This document shows, one piece after another, positions 1 through 12,570 of a stretch of DNA of 64,000 bases (position 1 is the first letter of the stretch; every line of letters starts with the position of its first letter). The notes beneath the pieces were generated by a model. That model was not told the DNA's origin and searched no databases. It worked only from the letters and a program-made list of their open reading frames with translations. The stretch is from Paraphoma chrysanthemicola. Taxonomy: Eukaryota > Ascomycota > Dothideomycetes > Pleosporales > Phaeosphaeriaceae. The translations under genes and the position numbers were made by a program. The stretch spans positions 868,001 through 932,000 of the forward strand of contig JAGMWG010000018.1 of the NCBI GenBank assembly GCA_020744225.1, read 5' to 3'.

Positions 1-1928
1 AGACGCTCGTGACCTCGGCGTCGTGGCCGCGGACCAGAGCTGTGCCGTGCTCGTAAATAGGAATGTTGTCTGGACATCTGGTTCCGGTTGTGGAGCGGGA
101 TAATGATGATCGTAATGATTTGCGAGTAGACATGTCGGGAAGATCTGCTTCGTCTTCTGGGTGTTTCGTCTCACGCTTGAGGAAGATCTCGTCTGTAGGG
201 AAGAGCACGGGGCTGCCGTCGGTGCTGCCCACAGCCAAGAGCTCTGTCTTGTCATCCCTGGCTTTCCGTAATGATGCTTTGACGTAGAATGAGCCTGCGT
301 GGAAGTTTTGATGACGGAAGCCGTATATGGGACCCAAGCCTTCTTGACCAACGCCGCAATATTTCCTGTCTGATGATGTTGTAGTCGACAGCTCAGGTGC
401 TACACCTAGGATGAGATGGCTTGTGGAGTATGCATAAACTGTGTTGTCTTTGCTGAGAGCATAAAGACGCGAAGCGTTGCCGTTCAGAGTCAGAGAGTTG
501 ATGGCAAAGTGTCGATGCTTATTGTGTGACTCTGGGTGTCGGGTGGTAGAGATGGGGATAGCAGGACCTCGCAGCGAGTAGCGACCGCGAATATCCCATA
601 ACTTGACGCAAGTCGAAGCGTCTGAAGCTGTTAGGAGAAGGTGTTGTCGACCGTCGGGCAGGAATGAGAGCGCAGTGACAGAGATGTCGTTGCGACGGGC
701 TATGCTCTCGGTCTTGCTCATCAAGCTGCTTCGTGAGAGGGATGTGGCGGTGCCGGTGGCGGTGCCGGTGGCACTTGTTAAGCTGTGGTCCGCATGCGCT
801 GATGCTAGTGTGCGGATGACGCTGGCATACGGTGCGTCCGAACCCCAGGCCGAATGAACAGACGTCTGCCCACCTTTGCACCGCAGGTCCCATATTTGTA
901 CGGCACCATCTCTACTCGACGTAGCAACGATTTTGTCATCGCCCGGCTGGAAGCGCACTTGCTTGACGGAGGATTTGTGCTTCGCCAGGACACTGAGAGT
1001 CTGCTGAGTCCGGACGTCGACGATTTGCGCCGTCTGGTCGCCTGAGCCTGCTGCGAGGTATGTGTCGTCTGACGAGAACTGAAGGTCCATGACAGCGTTG
1101 GAGTGTGCGCGCCATGATACGTGGGCCTTGGAGAAGTCGCCCTCGGAGTCAAGTAGGTGTATGTACCCGTCCTCATCACCGATGGCAAGTAGAGAGTTGG
1201 CTGGATGGAGTTAGCAACATTACAAAAGCGGACACAGGAATCAACATACTGTTGCAGCTAGCAGTGCAGAACGGCGGTGCGCCCTGCGGTAATTGGTGCA
1301 GATCGTCTGCACCGCTGTAGAAGTCTGCCGTCTGCTCCTGCCACGACGAGCAATGGTCTTGTCTGAAGCCTCTGCCAACGCTCAGGATGCCGCCGAAAGA
1401 GCGCTGCAGCATTCTGGAAGCAGCGCCCAAGCTTCGTATCCTTCTTACGGGCACGGGGAAGACAGGAGGCTCATCAAAGACAGGTGCGTCTTCGAGTATG
1501 CTGAAGGGAGGAGGGGTGACGTAACGCGAGCGTTTTGAGGGCGACGATTGGGCTGGCGATGTCTCTGGAGACAGATAGGCGGTCTTCCTCTTGCGCGAGC
1601 TCGATGTCGGGGTCTGCGTCTGGTTCTCGATATCGGCAAAGTTCACTGTCTTGCGTGGAGTAGTCCGAGATCCTGCTTGGCTGCGATTGATAGCAGCTCG
1701 CGTGATGTCCTGCAGCTGGCGACCCGAGCGAGAGACGGCAGCGCGTGAGGATGCATTTTTCGAGTTCCGCGGGGTGAAGAAGCGCGTGAAGCGTTTCGGC
1801 GTGATCGGGGGTGGCCGCTTGGGTTTTCGACTGCCTGTGGTGGCCGCGGACGGGGGCGGCGATGACGAGAAGAGCTCAGGCGTCGGCTCTTGCAGCAAAG
1901 TGCGAGGAGCACAAGGAGACGACATCAT
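1..1928 (-). CDS. Cdt2-like WD40 repeat protein (C-terminus beyond window)
   Basis: Two exons are visible, 1928..1250 and 1200..1, joined over a 49-bp intron (1201-1249, GTATGT...CATCCAG); the 3' part lies outside the window. About 626 residues are encoded here. The first ~200 residues are basic, Ser/Pro-rich and disordered, with PKRFTRFFTPR near residue 45. WD40 blades follow the intron: LLAIGDEDGYIHLLD, GSGDQTAQIVDVR, TSSRDGAVQIWDLR, TASDASTCVKLWDIRG and RLYALSKDNTVYAYS. A basic N-terminal tail before a propeller and the 'ALSKDNTVYAY' blade resemble Cdt2/DTL, the substrate receptor of CRL4 ubiquitin ligase that destroys replication proteins on PCNA-loaded chromatin. That identity is inferred from blade motifs only. 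A short Gly-Thr-Ala run (about GTATGTATGTAT) separates two blades. Two adjacent ATGs (1928, 1925) could start it. Confidence 0.62.
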
Positions 1929-2247
1929 TTCTACCTGCAAGTATATACAAAAGGGCAATTGCAAGGTCAAAGCGAGCCACGACTGAGGACACTGGAGGAC
2001 GACATGGGACGGATGGAATGGGGATATAAGGAAGGCGGAGGTTGGTGAGGGCACTAAGCCCCAGTCGCGGTGTCGCGACTGTGCACGCGTTAAGTGGCGG
2101 GCTAGTCGTGCCATGCTATCCCGCCGACGCCGACCATGGCCCATGCACGGCGGGCCCCAGTTTAATTTTCTACCTCGATTCTCTGCTGCCAAGCCAAAAG
2201 TTCACCATGTCTGGAGCGCTGCCACAGTGAAGGACGACACGGCTACC
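1929..2247. promoter_or_regulatory. divergent promoter, Cdt2-like gene / RRP5
   Basis: A 319-bp interval separates two divergent start codons, so both promoters must lie here. No clear TATA box is visible. It contains a 7-codon upstream ORF for RRP5 at 2207-2230 (ATG in a caccATG context, stop TGA), 17 bases before the RRP5 ATG. Confidence 0.6.
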
Positions 2248-5200
2248 ATGGGCGCAATAAAGAGGAAGGCCGACCAGGCCACCGCGCCCTCCAAGAAGGA
2301 CAAGAGCGCCCCGAATGAGCGCCATGCGAAGCGCTCCAAGTCGGATGCGACCGCGCAGCCATCACCTGCGAAACCGAAGCCTGAGGTCGCTGCAAAGGCG
2401 AGCGTCTTCAAGGACGAGGAGAAGGCGTTCCCCCGCGGCGGCGCAAGCGTCCTGACCCCGCTGGAGCACAAGCAGATCCAGATCAAGGCCAACCAGGACG
2501 TGCTGTTCGAGCAGGCGGGCATCAAACGCACCGTCGACGACGGCTTCAGCGACATGGGCTCCGATGATGGCGAGGAGCTGGCGGCGGCCAAGCCAGCGAA
2601 GAAGCGGCCGAGCAAGAAGGGCAAGAAGGCGCAGGGAGAGGACGACGCTGAGCCCCTCGTGCGCGTCGAGGGCCTCAACTACAAGCAACTGACCCCGGGC
2701 ACCATTGTCCTCGGCCAGGTCACCGACATCTCCCACCAGGACATCGTCCTCGCCCTGCCCAACAACCTCGTCGGCTACGTGCCCCTCACCGCCGTCTCGG
2801 ACAAGCTCAACGAGCGCCTGGAGAAGCTCATGAAGGAGGACGAAGACGCCGAAGACAACGAAGACGAGGACTTCGAGGATGTACATCTCGAGGACATGTT
2901 CACCGTCGGACAATACCTGCGGGCCTGCATCACCGCCACCACCGACGACAGTGCGCGCGCGAGGAAGCGGCTGGAGCTCTCAATTGACCCAAAGCTGGTC
3001 AACAAGGGCCTCTCCAAGCGCAGGATGCCCGTCAACAGCATGGTCCAGGCCTCCGTCGTCAGCAACGAGGACCACGGACTGGTCATGGACTTGGGACTCG
3101 ACGATTCCAAGATCAAGGGCTTCCTGCCCAAAGGCGAGCTTGGCCCGACAGTAATGCACGCAAAGGTCCAAGAAGGCGCTGTCTTTATGTGCCTTGTCAC
3201 TGGGCTCAACTCGGACGGGCGAATCGTCAAGCTGTCGGCCGACCATGGCAAAGCCGGCAACCTGACCAAGGGCAACACACTCGCCGAGGCGCCAACAATC
3301 GATGTCTTCCTGCCAGGCACAGCCGTCGACGTTTTGATCGCCGACAGCACAGCGAGCACCATCACCGGCAAAATACTTGGGCTTATCGACGCGACCGCCG
3401 ATGCCTATCACTCCGGTGCTACAGAGAAAGGAGCGGACATGACACAAAAGTACAAGCTGGGGTCCAAAGTCAAAGCAAGGATACTGTTCACCTGTCCTGA
3501 ATCGGAGCCCAGGAAAGTCGGCGTATCTTTCCTCGAGCATGTGGTATCACTCTCTACCCGCATGTCCGGCAAACCCAAGGAGCGCAAACCCCCCATCGAT
3601 CTCCTTCCAATTTCGACAATCATCGAGGCCGCAAAGGTCGTCAAGGTCGCACCAGGCCTTGGTGCCTTCTTCGAGCTTGGTGTCCGCGATGTTGTTGGCT
3701 TTGCGCACATTTCCCGCCTCTCCGACGGACGCGTAGATATCCTATCAGACGACGCCGGCGCTTTCAAGCTTGCTTCGACACATCGAGCCCGCATTGTGGG
3801 TTACAACGCACTCGATGGCCTATTCCAGCTTTCTCTGGAGCAGAAGGTCCTCGACCAGGCCTTCCTCCGCATCGAAGACATCAAAGCTGGCCAGGTGGTC
3901 AAGGGCAAGGTGCACAAGCTCATTGCTGACAAGAAAGGCGCGACTGCGGTGCTCGTGCACTTGTCCGAGGGCATTACAGGTCTCGTGACTGAGATGCATC
4001 TGGCTGATGTCCACCTTCAACATCCAGAAAGAAAATTCCGGGAGGGTGTCCCCGTGACAGCCCGAGTGCTGTACACCGAACCCGCTCGGCATCAAATCCA
4101 ACTTACCCTGAAGAAATCTTTGGTCAATTCAGATGTCGAGCCATGGACGGACTACTCAAAAATATCAGAGGGCGCAAAGGGCCCAGGTATTCTTGCCGAC
4201 GTCCGGCGTAGTGGAGCAAAAGTCAGATTCTACGGCGATCTCACAGCATGGCTGCCAGTAGCTGAAATGAGCGAGGCTTTCATGGATGATGCTACACAGC
4301 ACTTCAAGAAGGGGCAGGTCGTCAACGTCCGTGTCGTCTCCGTCCGACCAGAGGAACGCCAAATGCTGGTGTCTTGTAAAGATCCCGCCGCTGTGGACTC
4401 AAACAAGGAGGCGGCTTTCAACGCCCTCAATCCTGGCGCCATCACAAAAGGCACTGTTGTTGAGAAGTCTGATGAGCTGGCCACCCTCGATCTGGGTCAT
4501 GGCGTCAAAGGACTACTTCGTATTGGCCATTTGACCGATGGTTCGGAGAAGAAGGACGCATCGACAATGAAGAAGATTCGCGTTGGAGGTACGCTTGACG
4601 ACCTGGTAATCCTCAGCAAGCTCGTCAAATCCAAGGTCGTCACAGTATCGAACAAGCCTAGCCTGCGCAAAGCTGCACAGGCCTCCAAGCTTGTCACAAA
4701 CGTCGAAGAATTGCAATCCGGAGAGATCGTGCATGGCTTTGTGCGTGGCATTCTGCCAGATAAGGTGTTCGTTGAGTTCGGCAACAGCGTTAGCGGTGCC
4801 ATCTTCAAATCACAAATGACGGATGAGATGCTTCAAGCCCCCAACTTCGGCCTGCGCAAGGACCAGTCGATTACTGCGCGAGTAACCCACGTCGACCCCA
4901 TCAAGGGTTTCTTCTGGCTGTCGACCAAGCTCGAAGCAAGTGCAAACGATGTGGCATCTCCCACATCCACGCAGCCAACCGGAGCAACAATGGATGAGCC
5001 GGTAGACTCGAACATCACGAGCACAAATGACATCGAATTTGCGACTACGCTCAACGTGCGCATTCGATCGGTCAAAAGCACTCAGGTCAACGTAGAGCTG
5101 GCCAAGAACGTCCAGGGACGCATCTCGGTGGCGGAGTTGTTCGAATCGTGGGATGATATCCCCGACAAGAAGCGGCCCACAGCCCATCTCAAGATGAATC

Positions 5201-7668
5201 AGATCATCAAGGCCAAGGTTCTAGGACGACACGACGCCCGCAACTATCGTTTCCTTCCGATCACTCACCGCTCAAGCAATAAAACGCCCACGTACGAGAT
5301 GACCGCGAAGAAGGATGAAATCAAGTCGGAGGGTGATGTCCTCAGCCTTGACAAGGTCAAGGAGGGCTCCTCATACGTCGCTTTTGTGAACAACATCGCC
5401 GATCGATATGTATGGGTCAACATATCGGCCAACGTTCGTGGTCGCATCGATTTCTTCGATCTCACAGACGATCTAGAACAGCTTGCTGATATAGAAGGAA
5501 ACTTTCCAGTTGGCTCTGCCCTGAAAGTCCGCGTCAAGGCGGTCGATGTTGCCGCTGGGCGTTTGTCATTGTCAGCGGCTTCTACGTTGACTGGAAGGAC
5601 GCTGACGCTGAACGATCTCAAGGCTGGCTATATTCTGCCAGCATGCGTCACCAAGCTACATGATGCGTCAATTGTAGTACACATCAGCGACAATCTTGCC
5701 GCACCAATCTACCTTGATCAGCTCGCGGATGACTACGACCAGGCCAAGCCTTCCGAATTCAAGGTCGGTGACGTACTCCGAGTGTGCGTCACAGAAATCG
5801 ACATCCCGAACAAGAAACTTTGGGTATCTGCCAGATCGTCAAAAGTCTTGAGCTCAACCTCACCAGTCAAGGATCCGCTGTTTGAGGACAGATCACAACT
5901 CAAGGTCCACCAGGTTGTTCGCGGCTTCGTAAAGAACATTGCAGACAGTGGCGTATACGTCCGGCTAGGCCCTCGTCTAGATGCCTATGTCCGAGTCTCA
6001 CACTTGTCTGACGATTACATCAAAGACTGGAAGTCGGCTTTTCACAAGGACCAGCTTGTCACCGGCAAAATCATCTCGAACAAAGACGATATGCGCAATC
6101 CTCACATGAGCCTAAAGAACTCGGTCGTGCGAGGAGATTATAAAGAGCTAGCCGAGTTCGGTGACTTCAAGGCTGGACAAATTGTGACCGCGAAGGTTCG
6201 AAAGGTTGCAGAGTTTGGTGTCTTCCTCGTTATAGAAAATTCCAACAACGTCAGCGGCCTCTGTCACGTATCTAAACTGGCCGACACTCCGGTCGACAAG
6301 GACAAGATCAAGGATATGTACAAGGAAGGCGACATGGTCATGGCAAAGATTACAAACATCGACTCAAAGGCAAGGAAGATCAACTTCAGCTTGAAGTACT
6401 CACAAGTCAAGGGTGGTGACGATGTCGAAGACCTGGAGATGGATGACGCGTCTGACATCGAGAGTCACGACGACGTCGACGTCGATGTTGATGAGGCTGA
6501 GTCAGATGACGATGTCGATATGCGAAGTGTCAAGAGCGCAGATAGCGATGTTGAGGATGCAGACGCCAATGACGGTTCAGATGTAGATTCCGATGATGTG
6601 GGTGCGAAGGCAGCTGTGTCTGGTCTGAGCACGTCTGGCTTCGACTGGACTGGCGCAGCTCTGGATTTTGATGATGTCGAACGCGCACCTGATTCAGATT
6701 CAGATGGAGCAGCCACAAAGAAGAAGCGAAAAAGCAAGAAGGCCACCATCAAGGAAGACCGGACTGGCGATCTTGATGCCTATGGTCCTCAATCCGTCGC
6801 CGACTTTGAGCGCCTTCTCCTCGGACAGCCAAACAGCGCCGAGATGTGGGTGCGCTACATGGTCTTCCAACGAGAGCTCAATGAGATTGAGAAAGCTCGA
6901 CAAATCGCTCGACGCGCTCTAGCGACCATCAATCCACGCGAAGAGAAGGAGAAGTTGGACGTTTGGACTGCCTTGCTGCACATGGAGAACGACTTCGCCG
7001 ATGACGATGCGATAGAAGCAACCTTCAAAGACGCGTGTTTGCATAATGATTCCCGAGAGATCCACGAGCGTATGATCAAGATCTACATTTCGTCTGGGAA
7101 GCTTGACGTAAGCTGCTCAATCTCACTTCCGCCTATTCAATGCTAACAGACGCTTCAGAAAGCAGATACACTCTACCAGTCCATGACAAAGAACAAGTCC
7201 TTTACGCCCGATCCGAACTTCTGGCTCGGCTACGCTACATTCCTTATGGATGTTGCTTCTTCCCCATCACCAGCACGGGCTCGCGCTCTTCTCCAACGCG
7301 CGACGCAATCCGTACCTTCCAATCAGCATCGCCACCTGACACAGAAATTCGCCGCTCTGGAATTCAAGTCTGCCAACGGTGACGCAGAGCGCGGCCGTAC
7401 CATCTTCGAGGGCCTCGTCAGCACATGGCCCAAGAAGGGCGATGTGTGGGACGTGTACCTCAGCTTGGAACTCAGTCACGGCTCCGAAGACAATATCCGC
7501 GATTTGTTTGAGCGCATGAGCAAGGTCGGCAAGAAGAAGCGTGCTGCGACTGTGTTCAGGAAATGGGCGGAGTGGGAAAGCGAGCAGGGCAACAGAAAGG
7601 GCGTTGAGCGCGTAAAGGCGCTGGAGCAGCAGTGGAAGGAGGCGCGCGAGGGGAAAGATGATGAGTAG
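2248..7668 (+). CDS. RRP5: rRNA biogenesis protein RRP5 (S1 and HAT repeats)
   Basis: Exons 2248..7107 and 7159..7668 encode 1789 residues; the intron 7108-7158 (GTAAGC...CTTCAG) falls in the HAT region. RRP5 (PDCD11/NOP5 in animals) acts in the nucleolus in early pre-rRNA cleavage for both subunits. After a Lys-rich acidic N-terminus, 12 or more S1 RNA-binding units run from about residue 147 to 1380; examples are LTPGTIVLGQVTDI (~147), IKAGQVVKGKVHKL (~545), LQSGEIVHGFVRGI (~822) and FKAGQIVTAKVRKV (~1307). An Asp/Ser-rich linker spans about 1405-1450. HAT (half-TPR) repeats fill about 1513-1770, beginning near FERLLLGQPNSAEMWVRYMVF. Length matches the family (about 1730-1870). The chosen ATG (accATGg) begins MGAIKRKADQ; an in-frame ATG at 2113 would add 45 unconvincing residues. 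Confidence 0.95.
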
Positions 7669-8101
7669 AGCAGAGCATATATGCGTGTATATAGCATTGC
7701 AAGGCGCTGAATGTGTGGATCTAGGATTGAAAAAGCAATGCATATCTTTTACATCGTTCAGAATATCTTGGCGTGCTTTGGTATGTGTTTTGCGGTCCGC
7801 TGTCGGCTCTTTGCTTTTCAAGGAGGCGATGCTGGTACGTGTAGTATGAGAAATTATGCGTAGTTTGTGAAATTACCTTGAAGCTGACGTTACGGAACGC
7901 GTCTGTTGAAGACTGGCTTCGACTACTGTAGTACTACTTCAATCTTCGAAGTGTACAATTCAAGACTTAAGAACTTCACAGCGTGTTGGGCTTGCATGTA
8001 CAAGAACACTGCATCTGACTTCTTTGAACACCTCGCACACATAGGCACTCCAGCCCACCAAGATTGTTTCGTAAGGTGCTTCAAATTTCGATACGACTAT
8101 C
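7669..8101. other. convergent 3' intergenic region
   Basis: This 433-bp gap lies between the convergent stop codons of RRP5 and DUG3. It should hold both 3' UTRs and polyadenylation sites. I see no ORF, repeat or RNA gene in it. Confidence 0.6.
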
Positions 8102-9430
8102 CTACTCTACCCTCAACCGTCTGATCGCGCCAACCACCGCATCCGCCCTGTCACCCATAGCAGCTTCATCCCCGCTTCCTGCATGCTCAGGACTCTTGTC
8201 TCTCGTCAACACGCGCTTGTCTGGTCCGGTGACCGTCTGTCCCTTGGCTTGAGCAAAGCCCGCAGAGCGTTCGTGCGCAGGGTTAGGCGAGTAGAATTCG
8301 TCGATGATGGGGTGGATCATGACGGTCTGTTTGGAGATGGTGAGAGTGCTGTTTGTAGGGACTGTCACCCAATTATCTACATGATATTAGTATGTTCCAT
8401 GTTGGCAGCGAAGGATATCCTTTAAGGTAGAAAATGGTAGAGACATACCTCTCTCAAATGTAAGTGGTTCGCTCGCAACAAGTACGATATCCGAGCCTTT
8501 GTCCCGTCGTTCCATGACGTAGTCTCTATTCGCACCCTCTGCTTTCTTGTGTCCGTTCGTCGTTTCCGAGTTCAATTCTTTCCAGCTCGTTCCGCTGCTG
8601 AAGAACAAGCTCGCAGCCTCATCGGTTTTCGAGCTCACATAGCGCGTGCACACCACGCTCTCGCCGTCCGTAACGGCAAAGTTTAGCAGACTTCGACTAT
8701 CTTCGCTGCCCATGCCCTCGTCACCAACAACCTCTTTGATGAAGCCGTTGATGCGTTCAATCGTCTTTAGAATAGCTTTCCGCAGCACCGTGTGTCCGAA
8801 GCCGCCCTTTCCTGGCTCGCTGTCGGGCGATATGCCAGCCTTATCCAGACAGTCCAAGAAGGTAGCAAACGCCCACTCGCTATCGGTGCTGCCCTGCACG
8901 AGTGTGAACCACTGCTCGTTCAAGCTCAGCGCGAGCCGACGCTTGATTTGCCGGAAGCAGCCTATGCCACCATTATGCATGAACATGAGGCTCTTGTATG
9001 AAAAGGGATGGCAGTTTGAGTCGCTCAGATTGCCTTCGGTCGTGGCGCGGACGTGTGCGAAAATGAGGCTAGAGGTGGTTTTGGAGGCGATGCGCGACAA
9101 GTTGATGCAGTTCCATGCAGGGATCGTAGACGTGAAGACGCATGGTTCGGGGCCGAGTGAAGGGGAGGTGTAGTATCCGATACCAAACCCATCGCCGTTG
9201 TGTGGGCGGCGGCGGTCCTGTGTACTGTGAGTGGTGTGCTCATAGAAGATCGGGTTGACGCAGTCATCACATACTAGTCGTAAGCGCGAGTCGAATGACT
9301 GTGTGAGTATAGAGTGTGAGGGATTCAGGATGAGTTCTGAGAGTAGAATCTCGTCTTTGCCCTTGTATACCTGCCTTCGTTAGTCACCAATGTGGCACGC
9401 TTGGGACACGCGTACCATGAACCGGCACAT
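8102..9430 (-). CDS. DUG3: class II glutamine amidotransferase DUG3-like (glutathione degradation)
   Basis: Four exons: 9430..9416, 9370..9275, 9217..8449 and 8376..8102, giving 384 residues; all introns (45, 57, 72 bp) are GT-AG. The protein starts MCRFMVYKGKDEILLSELIL, and Cys2 would become the N-terminal nucleophile of an Ntn-type GATase after Met removal. The family motifs SFDSRLRL, then RRPHNGDGFGIGYY, are split by intron 2. Further on come IFAHVRATTEGNLSDSNCHPF and FMHNGGIGCF, the oxyanion and glutamine-binding region of class II GATases, and STDSEWAFATFLD. Dug3 partners Dug2 in gamma-glutamyl-transpeptidase-independent cleavage of glutathione in the yeast cytosol. Length compares with 357 residues in yeast. 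The first coding exon is only 15 nt. Confidence 0.9.
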
Positions 9431-10397
9431 GCTGGTGGTGAAGCTGAACGCGAGCGTCTATTGCGACCTATTGGACCGTGGAGATGTGGGGGATTTTGGA
9501 GAGGTCTGACAGCACGAGCCCAGGTGTTACACGCAAGGTGGTAGCAATAGCTGTGCGCTGGCTATACTTCAGGGCGGCGGTGTGATTGCGAAAATGGCGC
9601 CATCGGTCCGAGACATGATGCACCAGAAGTCACGGAAAAGAAGACATGTTGCTCTGATGCCAATTGATGATTAAAGCACAGTCTTGGGCTTCGTTGACAA
9701 GCATATCAATTCATGCACGCGACAAGATTTGAAGTCGTGGAAATGCGTGGGGGTGGAGCGCTCGATCTGGCGCGGGGCGATTAGCATGACGTTCGCAGCT
9801 TCGCGCATTGACTAGTGGGATGAACTGGTCGTATCCCACTCATCAATCAGAATCACAGCATTTCTAAAGTGTGCACGGTCACTTTCTTTTAAATTGCCAT
9901 CAAAGGCGATAGATTCAGCTACGTAGCTGATACGGATGAGCTGCAACGCACTTTTGAGCGTGCGTCGCTCGGTTGTTCGAGATCCTCGCCCGACCAGAGC
10001 AGATTTGCCAACCCAACCTTTCCCAGTCTTACTCTTCGATCGTTCGAAGAAACAAAGCAGCCGACCAGAGACACAACGCCGGGGATATGATGCGGATAAT
10101 AACATTGGGGATTACAAGACGGTGTATCTTTCATGCTTCATAGATGTCGTGGTAAACAGGGTGGCTTCGAAGGAAGTAGCCGGGAGATTTGATGGGGGTA
10201 TTGCGAAGGAAAGGTTGGACGTTGCTGAGACTGCAGAGTTGATGCGTCCAGAGATTGATGTTGGATCTAGCAATGAACACCATCACTCGGTCGATCGAAG
10301 GGAGAGGAGCACGCTGCTGGTGGGCGAGGAATTGAGTGCTGCATTCGGAGCAGCTGCGGGCTTGACATTGAACGATCTGTATACGGCAACGTACCGT
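9431..10397. other. intergenic region, DUG3 promoter and importin alpha 3' side
   Basis: This 967-bp gap holds the DUG3 promoter and the importin alpha 3' UTR. Short ORFs occur on both strands (for example 9936-10412 plus, 9812-10105 minus) but show no domain, codon or splice logic. I call no gene. Confidence 0.5.
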
Positions 10398-12195
10398 TTA
10401 CATGTCCATTGAGTCTCCGCCATTGGCAAAGTTGAAGTTTTGTTGCTGTTGCTGGGTGTTGCCTGCGCCGAAGCCGAAGTGACCCTCCTGGTTGACCTGG
10501 GGGCCAGCTTCGCCCATGTTCTCGGCATCGCCCTCCTCATCCGAGAAGTACTTCTCGATGATGTTGTATGCCTTCATGTAGATCTCCTCGTTGGCATTGT
10601 TCTGGCACTCGTGGATCTTCTCCATGCCTCCAACCTCCTCAATGAAGAGTGCGTAGCGGTTGATGGGCTCGCCGCCGGCTCCGTCCTGGCCAGCCTCCTT
10701 GTCCATGTCACCAACCTTGAGGATGTTCTCAAGGCCATCGAGGGCGACTTGGATGATCTTGTTGTCGGGGCAGGCTAGGAGGTCACACAGGGGCTTGATG
10801 CAGCCGCTTTGCACGAGGTAGCGGATCTGAGCGGGCTTCTGGAGACCACCAGAGGTGGCGTTGGAAATTGCCCAACACGCCTCTTTCCTTGTCTTGAAGT
10901 CGCCGTTCTGGAGGAGATGGATGAGGGGAGGAATGATGTTGGCATCGATGACAGCCTGGATCTGGGTAGAGTTGCCGGCGGTAATGTTGGAAATGGTCCA
11001 GCACGCCTCCTTGCGGATTCCGTCCTTAGTGGAGCTCAGCAATGAGAGCAGAGCAGAGAGCGAACCGCAGTTGATGATGACCTGGGTCTGGACGTCGTCG
11101 CCCGTGACAATGTTGCCGACAGATCGGAGGGCGGGGGTCTGGACGGAGGTGGAGGCGTGCATCAGCAGCTCGACGAGACGGCGGGGGATGCCAGCCTCGA
11201 TGACGGCCTGGATCTTGTCGTTGGAGCCATCAGAGAGGTACGAGATGGCCCAGCAGGCGTCGATGAGGACCTCGTCATCGAGGGAGTATACGAGCTTCGC
11301 GAGGACGGGGAGCGCGGGTTGGATCTGCACATGTCAGTGGCTGTCAGCCTGTTGGTGCGCCATGGTACGTACTGTCTGCCAGTCTGGCTGAGGGGTCTTG
11401 CCACGGCAGAAGTTGCTCAGGGTCCATGTCGCATTGCGGAGCATGCTCAGCTTGCGGCTGTCGCCCAGCAGCGCGAGCAGCGGACGGAGCGCACCGGCCT
11501 GGAGCACAAAGTCGCGGCATGCGGGGCTGTCACCAGCGATGTTACCGAGGGCCCAGACAGCCTGTTCCCGGACGTCTGGTTCGTGGCTGCTGAGCAACTC
11601 GACGAAGATGGGCACGGCACCGGCCTCGATGACCACCTGCGTCTGCTGGGCCGACCCGGAGGCGATGTTGGTGAGGGCCCATGCCGCCTCAAACTGCACC
11701 AGCGTGTGTGGGGAGCGCAGAAATTCGACAAAGCGGCTCACGACGCCCGTCTCGATAACGCGCTCGATGGGCGGGTTGCGCTCCTTGGACAGCAGCTTGC
11801 GGAACTTGGTCGTGGCCTGGATCTGCTCGTCGATCTGGTCGGAGAAGACGCCCTTGACCATCTGGGGCAGCTCCTCGTTCAACTACAGCATGGCGTCAGC
11901 GGGGGGGTGCTCAAAGAAGGCGGCCGCCGTGCAGAGCGGGCACGGCAAGGCGGGGCATGCGGACCTGGCTCTCGATGTTGCCGCCCTCATCGTCGCTGTC
12001 GGGGGCAGCGCCCAGCGAGGCGCCGGGCTGGTCGCGGCCTGCGATGCCACGGCGCTTTGCGAGGTTCTCCTCACGCTTCGCCCGGCGGATCTCGACCTGC
12101 TGCTCCTCGCGGCGGCGGCGGAGCTCGTCCGGCTTGAACGCGCTCTTTGCCTTGAAGGTCGTGCGGCGATGCTCGGGGATGTACTTGTCAGCCAT
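10398..12195 (-). CDS. SRP1: importin subunit alpha (karyopherin alpha)
   Basis: Exons 12195..11965, 11882..11373 and 11324..10398 encode 555 residues (introns 82 and 48 bp). It is the adaptor that binds classical nuclear localisation signals and hands cargo to importin beta. Residues 1-75 form the basic importin-beta-binding domain (HRRTTFKAKSAF, DELRRRREEQQ, KREENLAKRRG). Armadillo repeats follow from about residue 85 to 505, with the ladder of Trp/Asn residues that lines the NLS groove: AAWALTNIASG, AVWALGNIAGD, ATWTLSNFCRG, ACWAISYLSDG, ACWTISNITAG and ACWAISNATSG. The tail is acidic (YFSDEEGDAE) and then Gln/Asn-rich, ending GGDSMDM. Length is normal for the family. The gene symbol follows yeast usage. 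Confidence 0.97.
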
Positions 12196-12570
12196 GCTTG
12201 CGGCGACTCTGGGTGGCAGGCGGCGGGCAGAGTCTGTGTGGAGGGAGGGCGGGTGTTTGTTTGCAAGAGGGGATTTATCTTTCCTGGTCGTGGGGTCGTG
12301 CAGGGAGGTGAAAAGGCGGAAGCGGCAAAGCGTACGGCGCTAGCGTGCAATGGCCTCTAGTCCCTGGCCTGAGCGCGTCTACCTGAGCAACCACTCTTCG
12401 CGTCGGGCCTCTATCAGGTCCGCTTGTGCTGCTATTGCTGCGCCCGCCACAGTCACCGTTGTGTGCTAGCTCTGCGACCAAGAGCATGCCTGCGCTCCTC
12501 TTTCTTTGTTTGGCGGCTCAGTTTCACCTTCATTGCTCCAGGTCGCGCTAACCGCTTTGGGCCTGCTCCA
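12196..12570. promoter_or_regulatory. divergent promoter, importin alpha / POT1
   Basis: A 375-bp interval lies between the two divergent start codons. An upstream ATG at 12424 is in frame with POT1 and would add 49 Cys/Arg-rich residues. I treat it as untranslated or minor. Confidence 0.5.

Noticed and set aside
2362..3540. overlapping minus-strand ORFs of 158-198 codons
   Set aside because: They are shadows of RRP5 S1 repeats. GC-rich third positions keep antisense frames open.
9936..10412. 158-codon plus ORF between DUG3 and importin alpha
   Set aside because: It overlaps the importin alpha 3' end on the opposite strand and has no recognisable motif.
11157..12137. 326-codon ORF on the plus strand
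   Set aside because: It lies entirely antisense to importin alpha exons, whose armadillo repeats are unmistakable. The plus-strand product is a biased shadow with no domain.
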